Assembly (NCBI RefSeq): GCF_036759925.1
Contig: NZ_JAPKIB010000007.1
Span: 1-64,000 of the forward strand
DNA from: Kluyvera sp036759925
GTDB lineage: Bacteria; Pseudomonadota; Gammaproteobacteria; Enterobacterales; Enterobacteriaceae
Direction of reading: 5' to 3'
DNA length: 64,000 bases
Shown: positions 43,187 through 51,649 of the stretch, piece after piece
Layout of the letters: every line of letters starts with the position of its first letter
Position numbering within the stretch: position 1 is the stretch's first letter
Translations under genes and position numbers: made by a program
The notes under the pieces: model-generated
What the model was told of the DNA's origin: nothing
The model's database searches: none
The model's input: the letters and a program-made list of their open reading frames with translations, nothing else

Positions 43187-44083
43187 CTACCGCCTGATAA
43201 CCACCAGCAGCCCGCACACCACCAGCCCCGTCCCCAGCAACTGCTCCACCGACAGCGGCTCGTCCAGCAGCCACCAGCTAAACAGAATGGTCAGAATCGG
43301 CCCGATTAACCCAATCAGCACCGCCTTCGCCGCCCCGATGCGGTGAATAGCCGACGACAGCCAGAATATCGGCATCACCGTGGAAAATACCGCCATCCCT
43401 GCGCTGTAGGCATATATCTGCCACGGCAGGTTGAGCGTAGCGACGGGGCGGGTGGCAAAAAAGTGCACCTGCGTCGCCGCAATCGACACCAGCAGCGCCA
43501 GCATCGAAAACGGGATCGCCCCCATGCGCCCGATAGCCACCTCCGCCCCGGCGTTGTAAATGGCGTAGGTGATAGCGCAGCCAAACACCAGCGACCCGCC
43601 GATCAGTACCGAATGGCTATCGGCGGTAAGGCCGAGGTCGTGCACAAAGGCAATCAGAATACCGCCGTAAGAGAGCAGCATTGCCAGCAGCAGCTTCTTC
43701 TCAAAGGTTTTGCCGAGAAAAAAGACGCCAATCAAGATGGTCAGCATCGGGTAGGTAAAGAGAATCAGCCGCTCCAGACCGGCGGTAATGTACTGCAGGC
43801 CCATAAAATCGAGCATCGCCGAAGCGTAATAACCCGCCACCCCGAGCACCACCAGCAGGGCGTAATCCTGGCGATGTAGCGTGGGTATTTTACGCAGTAC
43901 CGGCAGCGCGGTGAGGGCAATCAGCGGCAGCGACATCGACATACGCAGCATCAGCAGCGTGACCGGGTCAACCGGTGCGACCTCATAAGCCAGCTTGACG
44001 AATATCGCTTTAAACGAAAAGCCGAACGCCGCGAGTATCGCCAGCGAAAACCCGGCGACCCGGGAGGTGAGATGCAGCTTCAC
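43187..44083 (-). CDS. DMT-superfamily (EamA) transporter
   Basis: 298-residue inner-membrane protein with ten hydrophobic helices in two EamA repeats. I prefer the GTG at 44083, which overlaps the hydrolase stop (GTGA) and implies translational coupling. An ATG at 44119 is also in frame but would overlap the hydrolase by 40 bases. Cotranscription with an alpha/beta hydrolase suggests it moves that enzyme's substrate or product. The substrate is unknown. Confidence 0.85.
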   Translation of the reverse strand: MKLHLTSRVAGFSLAILAAFGFSFKAIFVKLAYEVAPVDPVTLLMLRMSMSLPLIALTALPVLRKIPTLHRQDYALLVVLGVAGYYASAMLDFMGLQYITAGLERLILFTYPMLTILIGVFFLGKTFEKKLLLAMLLSYGGILIAFVHDLGLTADSHSVLIGGSLVFGCAITYAIYNAGAEVAIGRMGAIPFSMLALLVSIAATQVHFFATRPVATLNLPWQIYAYSAGMAVFSTVMPIFWLSSAIHRIGAAKAVLIGLIGPILTILFSWWLLDEPLSVEQLLGTGLVVCGLLVVIRR

Positions 44084-44886
44084 CGTGCCTGTTCCTGGTG
44101 CTTGCTGATTTTTTGCCACATCAGTACCGGGTTGGAGTACATCGGGAAGTGCCCGCAGTGGGGAATTTCAGCAAGCGTTACGCCGCGCTGTTCGATATCC
44201 GCCAGATAGCTCAGCGTGTTGTTCTGCTCGCCGTACATAAACATTTTCGGGCAGGGCAGATTTAAAAACTTCGCCATCAGGTCGCCGTGGTCGGAATAGT
44301 CCACCATCGAGGTAAAAATGGGCCTGACCGCCGCTGCTCGCACTTTATGCTTGAGGCTGACGGCATACAGCGCGCTGGCCCACGCCGGAGACTGATGAGT
44401 ACGGACGATAAAATCGGCGAAGAACTGTTCATCGTCACCGTCCGGATAATCAATCGCCTGGCGGCTCAGGAAGCAATCTTCCGGGGCGATATTACCCTCG
44501 ATATCAACAAAGCTGAGTACCCGCTCGGGGTGGGCGTGCGCCAGCATCAATGCGGTCAGGCCGCCCATGGAATGGCCGACGAGGTGAAAGCGCTGGAAGC
44601 CCAGTTGGTCAATCAGCGCGAGCGCCGTCTCGACTAAAAATGGAATCGAAATTTTTTGCAGGTTTGGGCATTGCGTCTCCCCGCAGCCGGGGGCGTCGTA
44701 GGCGAGAAACGGTTGCCCGTCGAAGGCGGCGTGACGCACGATATCGGCGTAGTCTTCTTTGGTTGAACCGAAGCCGTGGAGAAATACAATCGGTTCACGA
44801 TTACCGGTGCGATGAATGGCGGCTACCTGCATCGGCGTCGCTTGTACCGTTAGCGAAAGGCGCTCGCGGTGAAATTCGTGGTGCAT
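44080..44886 (-). CDS. Alpha/beta hydrolase
   Basis: 268 residues, cytoplasmic. 'EPIVFLHGFGSTKEDY' forms the oxyanion region near 33, the nucleophile elbow 'LVGHSMGGLTAL' carries the Ser near 107 and the C-terminal 'EIPHCGHFPMYSNP' carries the catalytic His near 245. Substrates of this broad family include esters, lactones and C-C bonded diketones. It is the first gene of a pair with the DMT transporter and divergent from the LysR gene at 45020. Confidence 0.88.
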   Translation of the reverse strand: MHHEFHRERLSLTVQATPMQVAAIHRTGNREPIVFLHGFGSTKEDYADIVRHAAFDGQPFLAYDAPGCGETQCPNLQKISIPFLVETALALIDQLGFQRFHLVGHSMGGLTALMLAHAHPERVLSFVDIEGNIAPEDCFLSRQAIDYPDGDDEQFFADFIVRTHQSPAWASALYAVSLKHKVRAAAVRPIFTSMVDYSDHGDLMAKFLNLPCPKMFMYGEQNNTLSYLADIEQRGVTLAEIPHCGHFPMYSNPVLMWQKISKHQEQAR

Positions 44887-45019
44887 AGTTACTCTTCTTA
44901 TTCATTCGTGGGATGGCTATCGTCGCCGTGATTCTCTGATATGTAAAATCGTATTAAAGTAATGCTCTGATATATTTTTAATATCGTTTGGCGCAAGCAT
45001 TGAAGGGAGCCATGCAGAG

Positions 45020-45919
45020 ATGATCAATTTTCGCATTATTCGCCATATGTGGCTGTTTCTCGCCGTGGCGGAGGAGAAACATTTTGGCCGCGCGGCGAAG
45101 CGGCTTGGCATGACGCAACCGCCCTTAACCCAGCAGATTCAGGTGCTGGAGCAGTCGCTAAAGGTGCAGCTGTTTGACCGTTCAAAGCGTAACGTTCAGC
45201 TCACGCCCGTCGGGCTGGCCATTCTGCCGGCGGTCAAACGTTTTGCCGAGCAGGTTGAACGGCTGGAGCTGGCGGTGAACGAAGCGGTGGCCGGGCATAC
45301 CGGCATGCTGACCATTGGCGCTATCAGCACCGCGATGCTCGACGTGCTGCCGCCGCTGATTGATAAGATGAAGGCATGCTACCCGGATATCGTGATTTCC
45401 ATTAAAGAGATCGACAGCGCTGAAGCAGTGCTGGCGCTGCAAAACGGCGAGATCGATCTGGCCTTTGCACGGCTCACCGGGGAGATGGGCGAGGGGATTA
45501 CGCTGTTGCCGCTGTCCAGCGCCGAACTGGTGGTGGCGCTGCCTCGTCAGCATCGGCTGGCAGCCGAGCCTCGGATTGCGCTGCGTGATTTGATGCAGGA
45601 AGAGTGGGTGATGTTTTCACGTCACCTGAGCCCGGTCTATTTCGACAGCATTACCGCTGCCTGTCGCAGCGAAGGTTTCTCGCCGCGAATTATCCACCAC
45701 GTCCGTTCGGTCTCTTCGCAGATTGCTTTTGTCGGTTGTGGGCAGGGGATTGCGCTGGTGCCGGACTCGCTGGAGCGTCTGTCACCGGCCAACGTGGTCA
45801 CGGTGCCGCTCGACCAGACGATTGAGGTGATCACCACGGCGGTGGCCTGGTCAGCCAGCCGGAAAAATCCGCTGGCTGACAAGTTTATCGCCCTGATTCA
45901 GACGCCTGAGGTGGCGTGA
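45020..45919 (+). CDS. LysR-family transcriptional regulator
   Basis: 299 residues with the N-terminal HTH 'FLAVAEEKHFGRAAKRLGMTQPPLTQQIQVLE' (in parts) and the effector domain. It is of the CatR/BenM-like class by its 'HFGRAAKRL...QPPLTQQI' wording. AGGGAGCC precedes the ATG. It is divergent from the hydrolase/DMT pair across 133 bases and so its likely regulator. Its stop directly abuts the mscM stop on the other strand with no space for a terminator. Confidence 0.9.
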   Translation: MINFRIIRHMWLFLAVAEEKHFGRAAKRLGMTQPPLTQQIQVLEQSLKVQLFDRSKRNVQLTPVGLAILPAVKRFAEQVERLELAVNEAVAGHTGMLTIGAISTAMLDVLPPLIDKMKACYPDIVISIKEIDSAEAVLALQNGEIDLAFARLTGEMGEGITLLPLSSAELVVALPRQHRLAAEPRIALRDLMQEEWVMFSRHLSPVYFDSITAACRSEGFSPRIIHHVRSVSSQIAFVGCGQGIALVPDSLERLSPANVVTVPLDQTIEVITTAVAWSASRKNPLADKFIALIQTPEVA

Positions 45920-47164
45920 TTACTGCCCGATAGCACCCGCGAGGGCGCGAATATCATTACCGGTTGGCGACTGATGTATCCGCAGGCCAAACTCTTCGAC
46001 CACGGCAAAAATATGGTCGAAGATATCGGCCTGAATACTTTCATATTCCGCCCAGATAACGGTGTTGGTAAACGCATATATCTCAATGGGCAGGCCGTTA
46101 TTATCCGGTGCCAGTTGGCGTACCATCAGCGTCATATCCTTGCGAATTTTCGGATGGTTACGAAGATATTCGTTGAGATAGGCGCGGAAGGTGCCGATAT
46201 TGGTCATTTTGCGCAGGTTAAGCACCGAATCATCGCTGCCGTACTCCTGGTTCCACAGGCTAATTTCCTGATAACGAGAGTCCATATACGGCTTTAACAG
46301 TCGCGCCTGAATTAAGCGCTCTTGCTCTTGCTCATCGAGGAAATGGACGCTGGTGGTATCAATGTTCAGGCTGCGCTTAATTCGACGTCCGCCGGAAGCC
46401 GACATGCCGCTCCAGTTTTTAAACGAATCGGAGACCAGCGACCAGGTGGGAATAGTGGTAATGGTGTTATCCCAGTTACGCACTTTGACCGTGGTTAAGC
46501 CAATATCGGTGACCGCACCATCGGCGCCGTATTTCGGCATCTCCAGCCAGTCGCCGAGCTTCAGCATATCGTTCGCCGACAGCTGAATACCGGCCACCAG
46601 ACCGAGGATCGGGTCTTTAAAGACCAGCATCAGTACCGCCGCCATGGCCCCCAGACCGCTTATCAGAATCGCCGGTGACTGCCCCAGCAGCAGGGAGATC
46701 ATCAGGATGCCAATCAGAATCGCACTCACCAGTTTTACGCCCTGGAATATGCCTTTAAGCGGAAGCTGAGAGGAGAAGGAGAGCTTCTGTGACAGATTGA
46801 AAATAACGTCCAGCAGCGAGAAGAACGACAGCAGGGCATATAGCATCACCCACAGCTGCGCCACCGTGGTTAATATTTCCGCTGCTTCACTGCCTTTTTG
46901 CAGCCACAGCACGGCCTGCACGTTAACAATGATCCCCTGTAACGTAAACGCCAGTCGGTGAAACAGCTTATTCTGCGTGATGATTTGCAGCCATAAATGG
47001 CTGCTGGCCTGCGCCCGCTTTTCGAAGGTGCGCAGCACCAGACGGTGTAAAATCAGATGAACAATGATGGCAGTGAGAAAAATAATACCAAAGATGATCA
47101 CCAGCGAATTGGTATGGTTTATTTCAATGCCCATCTCTTCTATCTGGGAAATGAGTTCCTGCAT
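45920..47164 (-). CDS. mscM: Miniconductance mechanosensitive channel YbdG/MscM
   Basis: MscS-family inner-membrane channel that opens under hypoosmotic shock. The 414 residues, with five N-terminal helices, precede the MscS pore helix and beta domain 'MAAVLMLVFKDPILGLVAGIQLSANDML' (in part) and 'KVRNWDNTITTIPTWSLVSDSFKNW' (in part). It is nearly identical to E. coli YbdG. In E. coli it lies between pheP and nfsB; here both flanks have insertions. Confidence 0.96.
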   Translation of the reverse strand: MQELISQIEEMGIEINHTNSLVIIFGIIFLTAIIVHLILHRLVLRTFEKRAQASSHLWLQIITQNKLFHRLAFTLQGIIVNVQAVLWLQKGSEAAEILTTVAQLWVMLYALLSFFSLLDVIFNLSQKLSFSSQLPLKGIFQGVKLVSAILIGILMISLLLGQSPAILISGLGAMAAVLMLVFKDPILGLVAGIQLSANDMLKLGDWLEMPKYGADGAVTDIGLTTVKVRNWDNTITTIPTWSLVSDSFKNWSGMSASGGRRIKRSLNIDTTSVHFLDEQEQERLIQARLLKPYMDSRYQEISLWNQEYGSDDSVLNLRKMTNIGTFRAYLNEYLRNHPKIRKDMTLMVRQLAPDNNGLPIEIYAFTNTVIWAEYESIQADIFDHIFAVVEEFGLRIHQSPTGNDIRALAGAIGQ

Positions 47165-47242
47165 AACGTCTCCTATATAGCCAGCCTTTAATAATGACCA
47201 GGCTGGCTATAATATGCAAACAGGTATACAGGAACTTAATAA

Positions 47243-48670
47243 TCAGGAAGTTGCCATTGTCGGGCTACGGTTTAAATGATGGCGCAGGCCAATGGCAATG
47301 ACCGCCAGCAGCAGCATCATCACCGCCTCTACGCCGAGAAAACCGATCATCGCCTGCGGATAGCTGCCGTGATGGTTACGCATCAGCATCAGCAGCAACG
47401 AGCCAAATACCGCCGGGCCCAGCCCCAGCGTGGCCTGCTGCAGCGTACTCAGCAGCGCGCTGCCCGCGCCCGCATCGTTAGCGGTAATATCGCGCATTCC
47501 CACACGGTAGAAGCAGTTCACAATCAGCGCCTGGCCGTAGCCAATCAGCGCCGTGGCGGGTACCAGCGTCAGCGTGGTGGTCGCCTGGCCGTAATGATGA
47601 AAGGTCTCCATCAGCAACAGCAGGCCGCTAATTTGTACCACCAGACCGGCAACCAGGATGCGCCCCATGCTGTGGCGTGCAATCAGTTTCGGCGCGTACA
47701 TTGCCGACAGGAAATAGGCCACGCCAAGGGCGATAAAGCTGTTGCCCGACTGCCACGGTGCCATGCCGAGGCCGGACTGCATGGTCAGCGCCATACAGAA
47801 CATAAACCCGGACCAGGCGCTGAAAAACAGCAGCGCAATCACCATACCGAAGCGAATGCTTGCCAGTTGAAGCAGACGCGGCGGCAGCAGTGGATGCTCG
47901 CCGCGCTGTTCTTTGCGCAGCGCGGTGGCGCGCATCCAGAACAGCAGCGGGATAATCGCCAGCAGCATCAGGCGCATCGACCACGGCCAGTGCAGCTCCG
48001 GCCCCAGCGCCATCGGGAACAGCAGGCAGCAGAGAATAAGCCCAAGGCTGAAGGTGCCCTGCCAGTCGATGGTGGAGTGTTCATCACGGCGGGTTTCTGG
48101 TACGTAACGGCGACTGAACGCCAGCACCAGCAGGCCAATGGGCACGTTGATAAAGAAGGCGTTACGCCAGCCCATCCCGGCGATATCCGCCGACACCAGC
48201 CAGCCGCCGAACATCTGCCCGACGATAAACGAAATACCGCCAATGCCGCCGTACAGACTAATGGCGCGAGCATGCGCCGTCCCCTTCAGCGTGACGTGCA
48301 GCGTGGCGAGGATCTGCGGCACGATAAGCGCCGCGCCAGCGCCCTGAAGCGTACGGGCGGCGAGCAGGGCGGTGATTGAGTTAGCGACTCCGCACAGCAG
48401 TGACGCGAGGCTAAAAACCGCCACGCCCCACATAAACAGACGGCGGCGACCATAGTTGTCGCCAAGCTTGCTGCCCATCGCCAGGCAGACGGCGAACGCC
48501 ACGCCGTACAGCGCCACAATGAGCTCTAGCTGGGTGGGGCTGGCATGCAAAGACTCGGTGATGGAATCCAGCGCGACGTTGGTAATCGAGGTATCGATTT
48601 GGGGCAACATCAGGCCGGTCAGCAGCAGGAAAAGCCCTGCGCGACCGGGTGAAACAGCAGACGTTTTCAT
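47243..48670 (-). CDS. MFS transporter, DHA2 (14-helix drug:H+ antiporter) type
   Basis: 475-residue inner-membrane protein with about 14 hydrophobic helices. 'LMLPQIDTSITNVALDSI' is the DHA2 D1 motif, 'GSKLGDNYGRRRLFMWG' the MFS loop 2-3 motif and 'RTLQGAGAALIVPQIL' (in part) the antiporter motif C region. Such proteins export antimicrobial compounds. It is divergent from the XRE regulator at 48778 across a 107-base region with a long inverted repeat. Confidence 0.9.
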   Translation of the reverse strand: MKTSAVSPGRAGLFLLLTGLMLPQIDTSITNVALDSITESLHASPTQLELIVALYGVAFAVCLAMGSKLGDNYGRRRLFMWGVAVFSLASLLCGVANSITALLAARTLQGAGAALIVPQILATLHVTLKGTAHARAISLYGGIGGISFIVGQMFGGWLVSADIAGMGWRNAFFINVPIGLLVLAFSRRYVPETRRDEHSTIDWQGTFSLGLILCCLLFPMALGPELHWPWSMRLMLLAIIPLLFWMRATALRKEQRGEHPLLPPRLLQLASIRFGMVIALLFFSAWSGFMFCMALTMQSGLGMAPWQSGNSFIALGVAYFLSAMYAPKLIARHSMGRILVAGLVVQISGLLLLMETFHHYGQATTTLTLVPATALIGYGQALIVNCFYRVGMRDITANDAGAGSALLSTLQQATLGLGPAVFGSLLLMLMRNHHGSYPQAMIGFLGVEAVMMLLLAVIAIGLRHHLNRSPTMATS

Positions 48671-48727
48671 GGTGACTCCATTGCGTCATTCAGCGATTGG
48701 ACGTAGCATCGCTGATTAAATAAACGG

Positions 48728-48753
48728 GTACCAGTTCCTGGTTATACTGGTAC
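48728..48753. promoter_or_regulatory. Candidate operator between the MFS and XRE genes
   Basis: Perfect 8-base inverted arms GTACCAGT (48728-48735) and ACTGGTAC (48746-48753) are separated by ten bases, 24 bases before the XRE start codon. The spacing of one half-site per 18 bases suits a dimeric HTH regulator controlling both divergent genes. Confidence 0.65.
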
Positions 48754-48777
48754 TGGCACTACTATGCTGGAGATACC

Positions 48778-49641
48778 ATGAGCCTCATCAGCCACAGTGA
48801 AATGGACGTATTGCAGACACGGCAGATGGATAACCGTAAGCAGCTGGGTGCATTTCTTCGGGCGCGACGGGAAAGTCTCGACCCGCAGCGGTTGGGGTTA
48901 CCGCGCAGCGGGCGACGGCGCACGCCGGGCCTGCGTCGCGAAGAGGTGGCGATGCTGGCGGACGTTGGCGTGACCTGGTATACCTGGCTTGAGCAGGGGC
49001 GCGAGGTTAATCCGTCGGTGGCGGTAATGCAAGCGGTCGCCGAGGCGCTCCAGTGCAGCGAACTTGAGACGCGCCACCTGTTCGTGCTGGCGGGGCTGAC
49101 GCCGCTGGAGTCCGCCAATGTTCCTCAGTGCGAGGGCATCAGCCCCGGCACGCGCCGTATGCTGGACAGTTTGCTGCCTCAACCGGCCAGTATTCAGAAG
49201 CCCAATTTTGATATCGTGGCGTGGAATGAGGCATTTTGTCGGCTGATGGGCGTCGATTTTTCCATCATTCCCGAAGATGAACGAAATTGTATCTACCTGT
49301 ATCTGACCCATCCCGGCTGGCGTAGTCGACTGGCTAATCCTGACGTACTGGGCAACTTCGTCTCCTATTTTCGCGCCGCGATGGCGGAACACCGGGGAGA
49401 ACCGGCGTGGGAGAACAAGCTTGCTCGCTTCTTCGCCGCCTCCGCCGAGTTTGAAGCCCTCTGGCACCAGCGCTACGAAGTACGCGGCGTCGAAAACCAG
49501 ATCAAAACGTTCCGCCACCCTGATTTTGGCGAATTCCAGCTACAGCAGATGTACTGGTACTCCGCGCCGCGCAACGGCTCGCGTCTGCTGGTTTATTTAC
49601 CGGTAGATGAGGTAGGGGAAGGGGTGTTGGCGAGGTTGTAG
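48778..49641 (+). CDS. XRE-family regulator with MmyB-like ligand domain
   Basis: 287 residues. The N-terminal HTH is 'LGAFLRARRESLDPQRLGLP...RRTPGLRREEVAMLADVGVTWYTWLEQGR' (in parts), the arrangement seen in MmyB-type actinobacterial and enterobacterial regulators. The C-terminal PAS-like ligand domain covers about 120-285 ('NFDIVAWNEAFCRLMGVDF'). GGAG lies 6 bases before the ATG. It probably controls the divergent DHA2-type exporter in response to a small hydrophobic ligand; the ligand is unknown. Confidence 0.88.
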   Translation: MSLISHSEMDVLQTRQMDNRKQLGAFLRARRESLDPQRLGLPRSGRRRTPGLRREEVAMLADVGVTWYTWLEQGREVNPSVAVMQAVAEALQCSELETRHLFVLAGLTPLESANVPQCEGISPGTRRMLDSLLPQPASIQKPNFDIVAWNEAFCRLMGVDFSIIPEDERNCIYLYLTHPGWRSRLANPDVLGNFVSYFRAAMAEHRGEPAWENKLARFFAASAEFEALWHQRYEVRGVENQIKTFRHPDFGEFQLQQMYWYSAPRNGSRLLVYLPVDEVGEGVLARL

Positions 49642-49817
49642 TACGGGGGCGGCACGTTGCCTGGATGGGCTACCTGGTGTATGCGTTTTACGATCCGCTA
49701 TCCATGTTTAAAACCGGAATCTGAACTTTGATGCTAGCAGGAGTAGGGTGATGCAAAACGGGTGAATTAACCTTTAATGCAATTTGCCTTATATGCTAAT
49801 ATTCAGGGACGAAAATC

Positions 49818-50135
49818 GTGTTCAGAATTCTTGTTCATGTAGATGCCAGAGAGGAATTGCTGGCATTGCCTGCTTCTGCGCAAGCGAAGATGATCGGCAA
49901 GATAGAAAAACTTCGGCTAAATCCAACTGCTCTACGAGAGCCAGACAGTAAACCTCTACCTCACGGCCTTTTTGAAATACGTACGGTAGGGATGATTCAT
50001 TGTCGCGGTATCTATGCTTTTCAGCAGGGGAAGACGATTTTCTTACTGCGCGTATTTATTAAAAAAACGCAAAAAACACCTCCAGCGGAACTCCGTCTGG
50101 CATTAAAACGGCTACAGGAGATGCAGGATGAGTAA
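49818..50135 (+). CDS. RelE/HigB-family toxin of a type II toxin-antitoxin pair
   Basis: 105 residues of the phage-derived Gp49-like/HigB subgroup of RelE toxins. 'AREELLALPASAQAKMIGKI', 'LPHGLFEIRTVG', 'RGIYAFQQGKTIFLLRVFIKK' (in part) match the family fold. Basic residues near the C-terminus (K/R at about 80-98) are the expected ribosome/mRNA contact. Translation begins at GTG 49818 with AGGGACG upstream. It is followed, with an 8-base overlap, by its presumed antitoxin: toxin-first order as in higBA. Confidence 0.85.
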   Translation: MFRILVHVDAREELLALPASAQAKMIGKIEKLRLNPTALREPDSKPLPHGLFEIRTVGMIHCRGIYAFQQGKTIFLLRVFIKKTQKTPPAELRLALKRLQEMQDE

Positions 50136-50415
50136 GAAGGTAATTGATTGGGATGACCTGAGAGCCGAAATGCTGGAACGGTCAGACGTGAAGGCGGCGT
50201 TTGATGCGCAGGAACGGCAGGAACGTCTGCGAGACATGCTGGCGCAGTGGCGTAGCCGTGCGGGCCTGACGCGAGCGCAGGTTGCGCAGCGAATGGGTGT
50301 GAGTGCCCCGACGGTGTCCAGGATGGAAGCCAACGTAACACGAGCAAGCCTCGATACGCTGACGCGTTATGCGCTAGCTTGCGGGGTGAAACATCCGCAG
50401 ATCTTGCTGTATTGA
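50128..50415 (+). CDS. HigA-like XRE antitoxin
   Basis: 95 residues with a C-terminal Cro/C1 HTH ('LTRAQVAQRMGVSAPTVSRMEANV', in part) and an N-terminal helical stretch that probably wraps the toxin. It overlaps the toxin gene by 8 bases. Such antitoxins neutralise the toxin and repress the operon. The gene ends against a BIME. Confidence 0.87.
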   Translation: MSKKVIDWDDLRAEMLERSDVKAAFDAQERQERLRDMLAQWRSRAGLTRAQVAQRMGVSAPTVSRMEANVTRASLDTLTRYALACGVKHPQILLY

Positions 50416-50420
50416 GATTC

Positions 50421-50487
50421 CCCGGCGGCGCTTCGCCTGGACGGGCTACTCGAATATTGTAGCCCGGCCAGGCGAAGCGCCGCCGGG
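50421..50487. repeat. BIME between the antitoxin gene and nfsB
   Basis: Arms 50421-50449 and 50459-50487 are complementary over 29 bases with one mismatch at 50441 and a 9-base loop. Both arms carry a distinct 'gcctgg/ccaggc' variant not seen in the other dyads. Confidence 0.93.
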
Positions 50488-50504
50488 AAGGCACGGCGGC
50501 TAAA

Positions 50505-51158
50505 TTAGATCTCGGTAATCACCGCTTCTTCCGGCAGACGAGATTTTGGCAGCGCTTTGTTGAAGTCTTCCACGCTGTGGTGGCCAACCGGCACCACGAC
50601 CAGGCTGGTGAAGCCTTTCTCTTTCAGGCCAAACTCGGCGTCCATGATCTCGGCGTCGAAGCCTTCGATCGGTACTGCGTCGAGGCCCATTGCGCCCATC
50701 GCCAGCAGGAAGTTACCCACGTTCAGATAGGTCTGGTTAGCTGCCCACTGCGCGTCGTCGTGACGTTCTTTACGGTGCAGGTCGGCGAAGAAGGTGCGGC
50801 CTTTGTGGTTAGCGGCTTTGGCTTCTGGCGTCGCAAAACGGCCATCGGCATCTTCCTGATCCACCACTTTTTCCAGCCAGGCATCGTCGATCGCGGTTTT
50901 TGCGCAGAATACCACCACGTGGGAAGCATCCAGCATTTTGCGTTCGTTGAACACGTAACCGCCCGCTGCGGATTTCGCCACGCGCGCTTTGCCTTCGTCG
51001 GTGCTGGCGACGATAAAGTGCCACGGCTGGGAGTTGGTGCTGGAAGGGCTATAGCGCAGCAGGGTTTTCAGAGCAGCAGCCTGCTCGGTGGTCAGCTTTT
51101 TGCTGGCATCAAAGGCTTTGGTGGAATAGCGCGCTTTAGCAACGGAAACGATGTCCAT
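50505..51158 (-). CDS. nfsB: Oxygen-insensitive NAD(P)H nitroreductase B
   Basis: FMN-dependent nitroreductase reducing nitrofurans, nitroaromatics and quinones in the cytosol. Loss contributes to nitrofurantoin resistance. The 217 residues equal E. coli. FMN contacts are 'ARYSTKAFD', 'SPSSTNSQPW' and the C-terminal 'PVGHHSVEDFNKALPKSRLP' (in part). The ATG at 51158 is preceded by AGGAGTG. A terminator-like hairpin stands just in front of the ribosome site. Confidence 0.97.
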   Translation of the reverse strand: MDIVSVAKARYSTKAFDASKKLTTEQAAALKTLLRYSPSSTNSQPWHFIVASTDEGKARVAKSAAGGYVFNERKMLDASHVVVFCAKTAIDDAWLEKVVDQEDADGRFATPEAKAANHKGRTFFADLHRKERHDDAQWAANQTYLNVGNFLLAMGAMGLDAVPIEGFDAEIMDAEFGLKEKGFTSLVVVPVGHHSVEDFNKALPKSRLPEEAVITEI

Positions 51159-51175
51159 AAACACTCCTGAATGAT

Positions 51176-51197
51176 AAAAAGCACCGCAAATCGGTGC
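51176..51197 (-). terminator. Terminator-like hairpin in front of nfsB
   Basis: On the minus strand GCACCG-atttg-CGGTGC (51197-51181) is followed by TTTTT (51180-51176), only 17 bases before the nfsB ATG. It could end read-through from ramR-ybdF or act as an attenuator in the nfsB leader. Confidence 0.7.
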
Positions 51198-51246
51198 GTC
51201 GTATCAAAGCAGGGTACCGCGCGATTTAACAAATGAGAAGGGTGTA

Positions 51247-51271
51247 AAATGCGATAACACTTATCGCATTT
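51247..51271 (-). terminator. Perfect 11-base-arm hairpin after ybdF
   Basis: AAATGCGATAA (51247-51257) pairs with TTATCGCATTT (51261-51271) around a 3-base loop, 9 bases beyond the ybdF stop. On the minus strand the stem ends in TTT and continues TACACC. It is probably the terminator of ramR-ybdF, or an operator in the nfsB promoter region. Confidence 0.65.
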
Positions 51272-51280
51272 AACGCAAAA

Positions 51281-51649
51281 TCAAACGGGACGCACGCGCT
51301 GTTGCACGCGTTTTGGCAGCTTGTTCACCACCAGATTCCACGAATCTTCAATCAGACTGTTGAGCAGATCGACCGTGATCTCATCGCCAGGATGAACCGA
51401 AATCCAGTGCTTTTTGTTCATATGATAGCCCGGCTTGATGTGCGGGTAGATAGCCTGGTGCAGCAACGATTGTTCCGGGTCAACCTTCAGGTTGATGATA
51501 GGTTCGCCGCGCAGATAGGCCTTGAGCATAAACATTTTGCCCTCAACCGTAAAAACATCGTACTCCGGGCCGAAAGGCCAGTAGATGTCGGAGAAGGGCA
51601 GGGTTAGCGCAAACTCGTGCGCCCGTTCATGCAGCGTTTTACCGTCCAT
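51281..51649 (-). CDS. ybdF: YjbR/DUF419-family protein YbdF
   Basis: 122-residue cytosolic protein of the MmcQ/YjbR family, a CyaY-like DNA-binding fold; its function is not established. 'LPFSDIYWPFGPEYDVFTVEGKMF' (in part) and 'LHQAIYPHIKPGYHMNKKHWISV' (in part) are characteristic. The length equals E. coli. Its ATG overlaps the ramR stop by one base (TAATG), so it is translated with ramR. Confidence 0.94.
   Translation of the reverse strand: MDGKTLHERAHEFALTLPFSDIYWPFGPEYDVFTVEGKMFMLKAYLRGEPIINLKVDPEQSLLHQAIYPHIKPGYHMNKKHWISVHPGDEITVDLLNSLIEDSWNLVVNKLPKRVQQRVRPV

Noticed and set aside
51176..51200. Mar/Rob box upstream of nfsB
   Set aside because: GCAC occurs on both strands of the hairpin, but the rest of the marbox consensus does not fit in either orientation.
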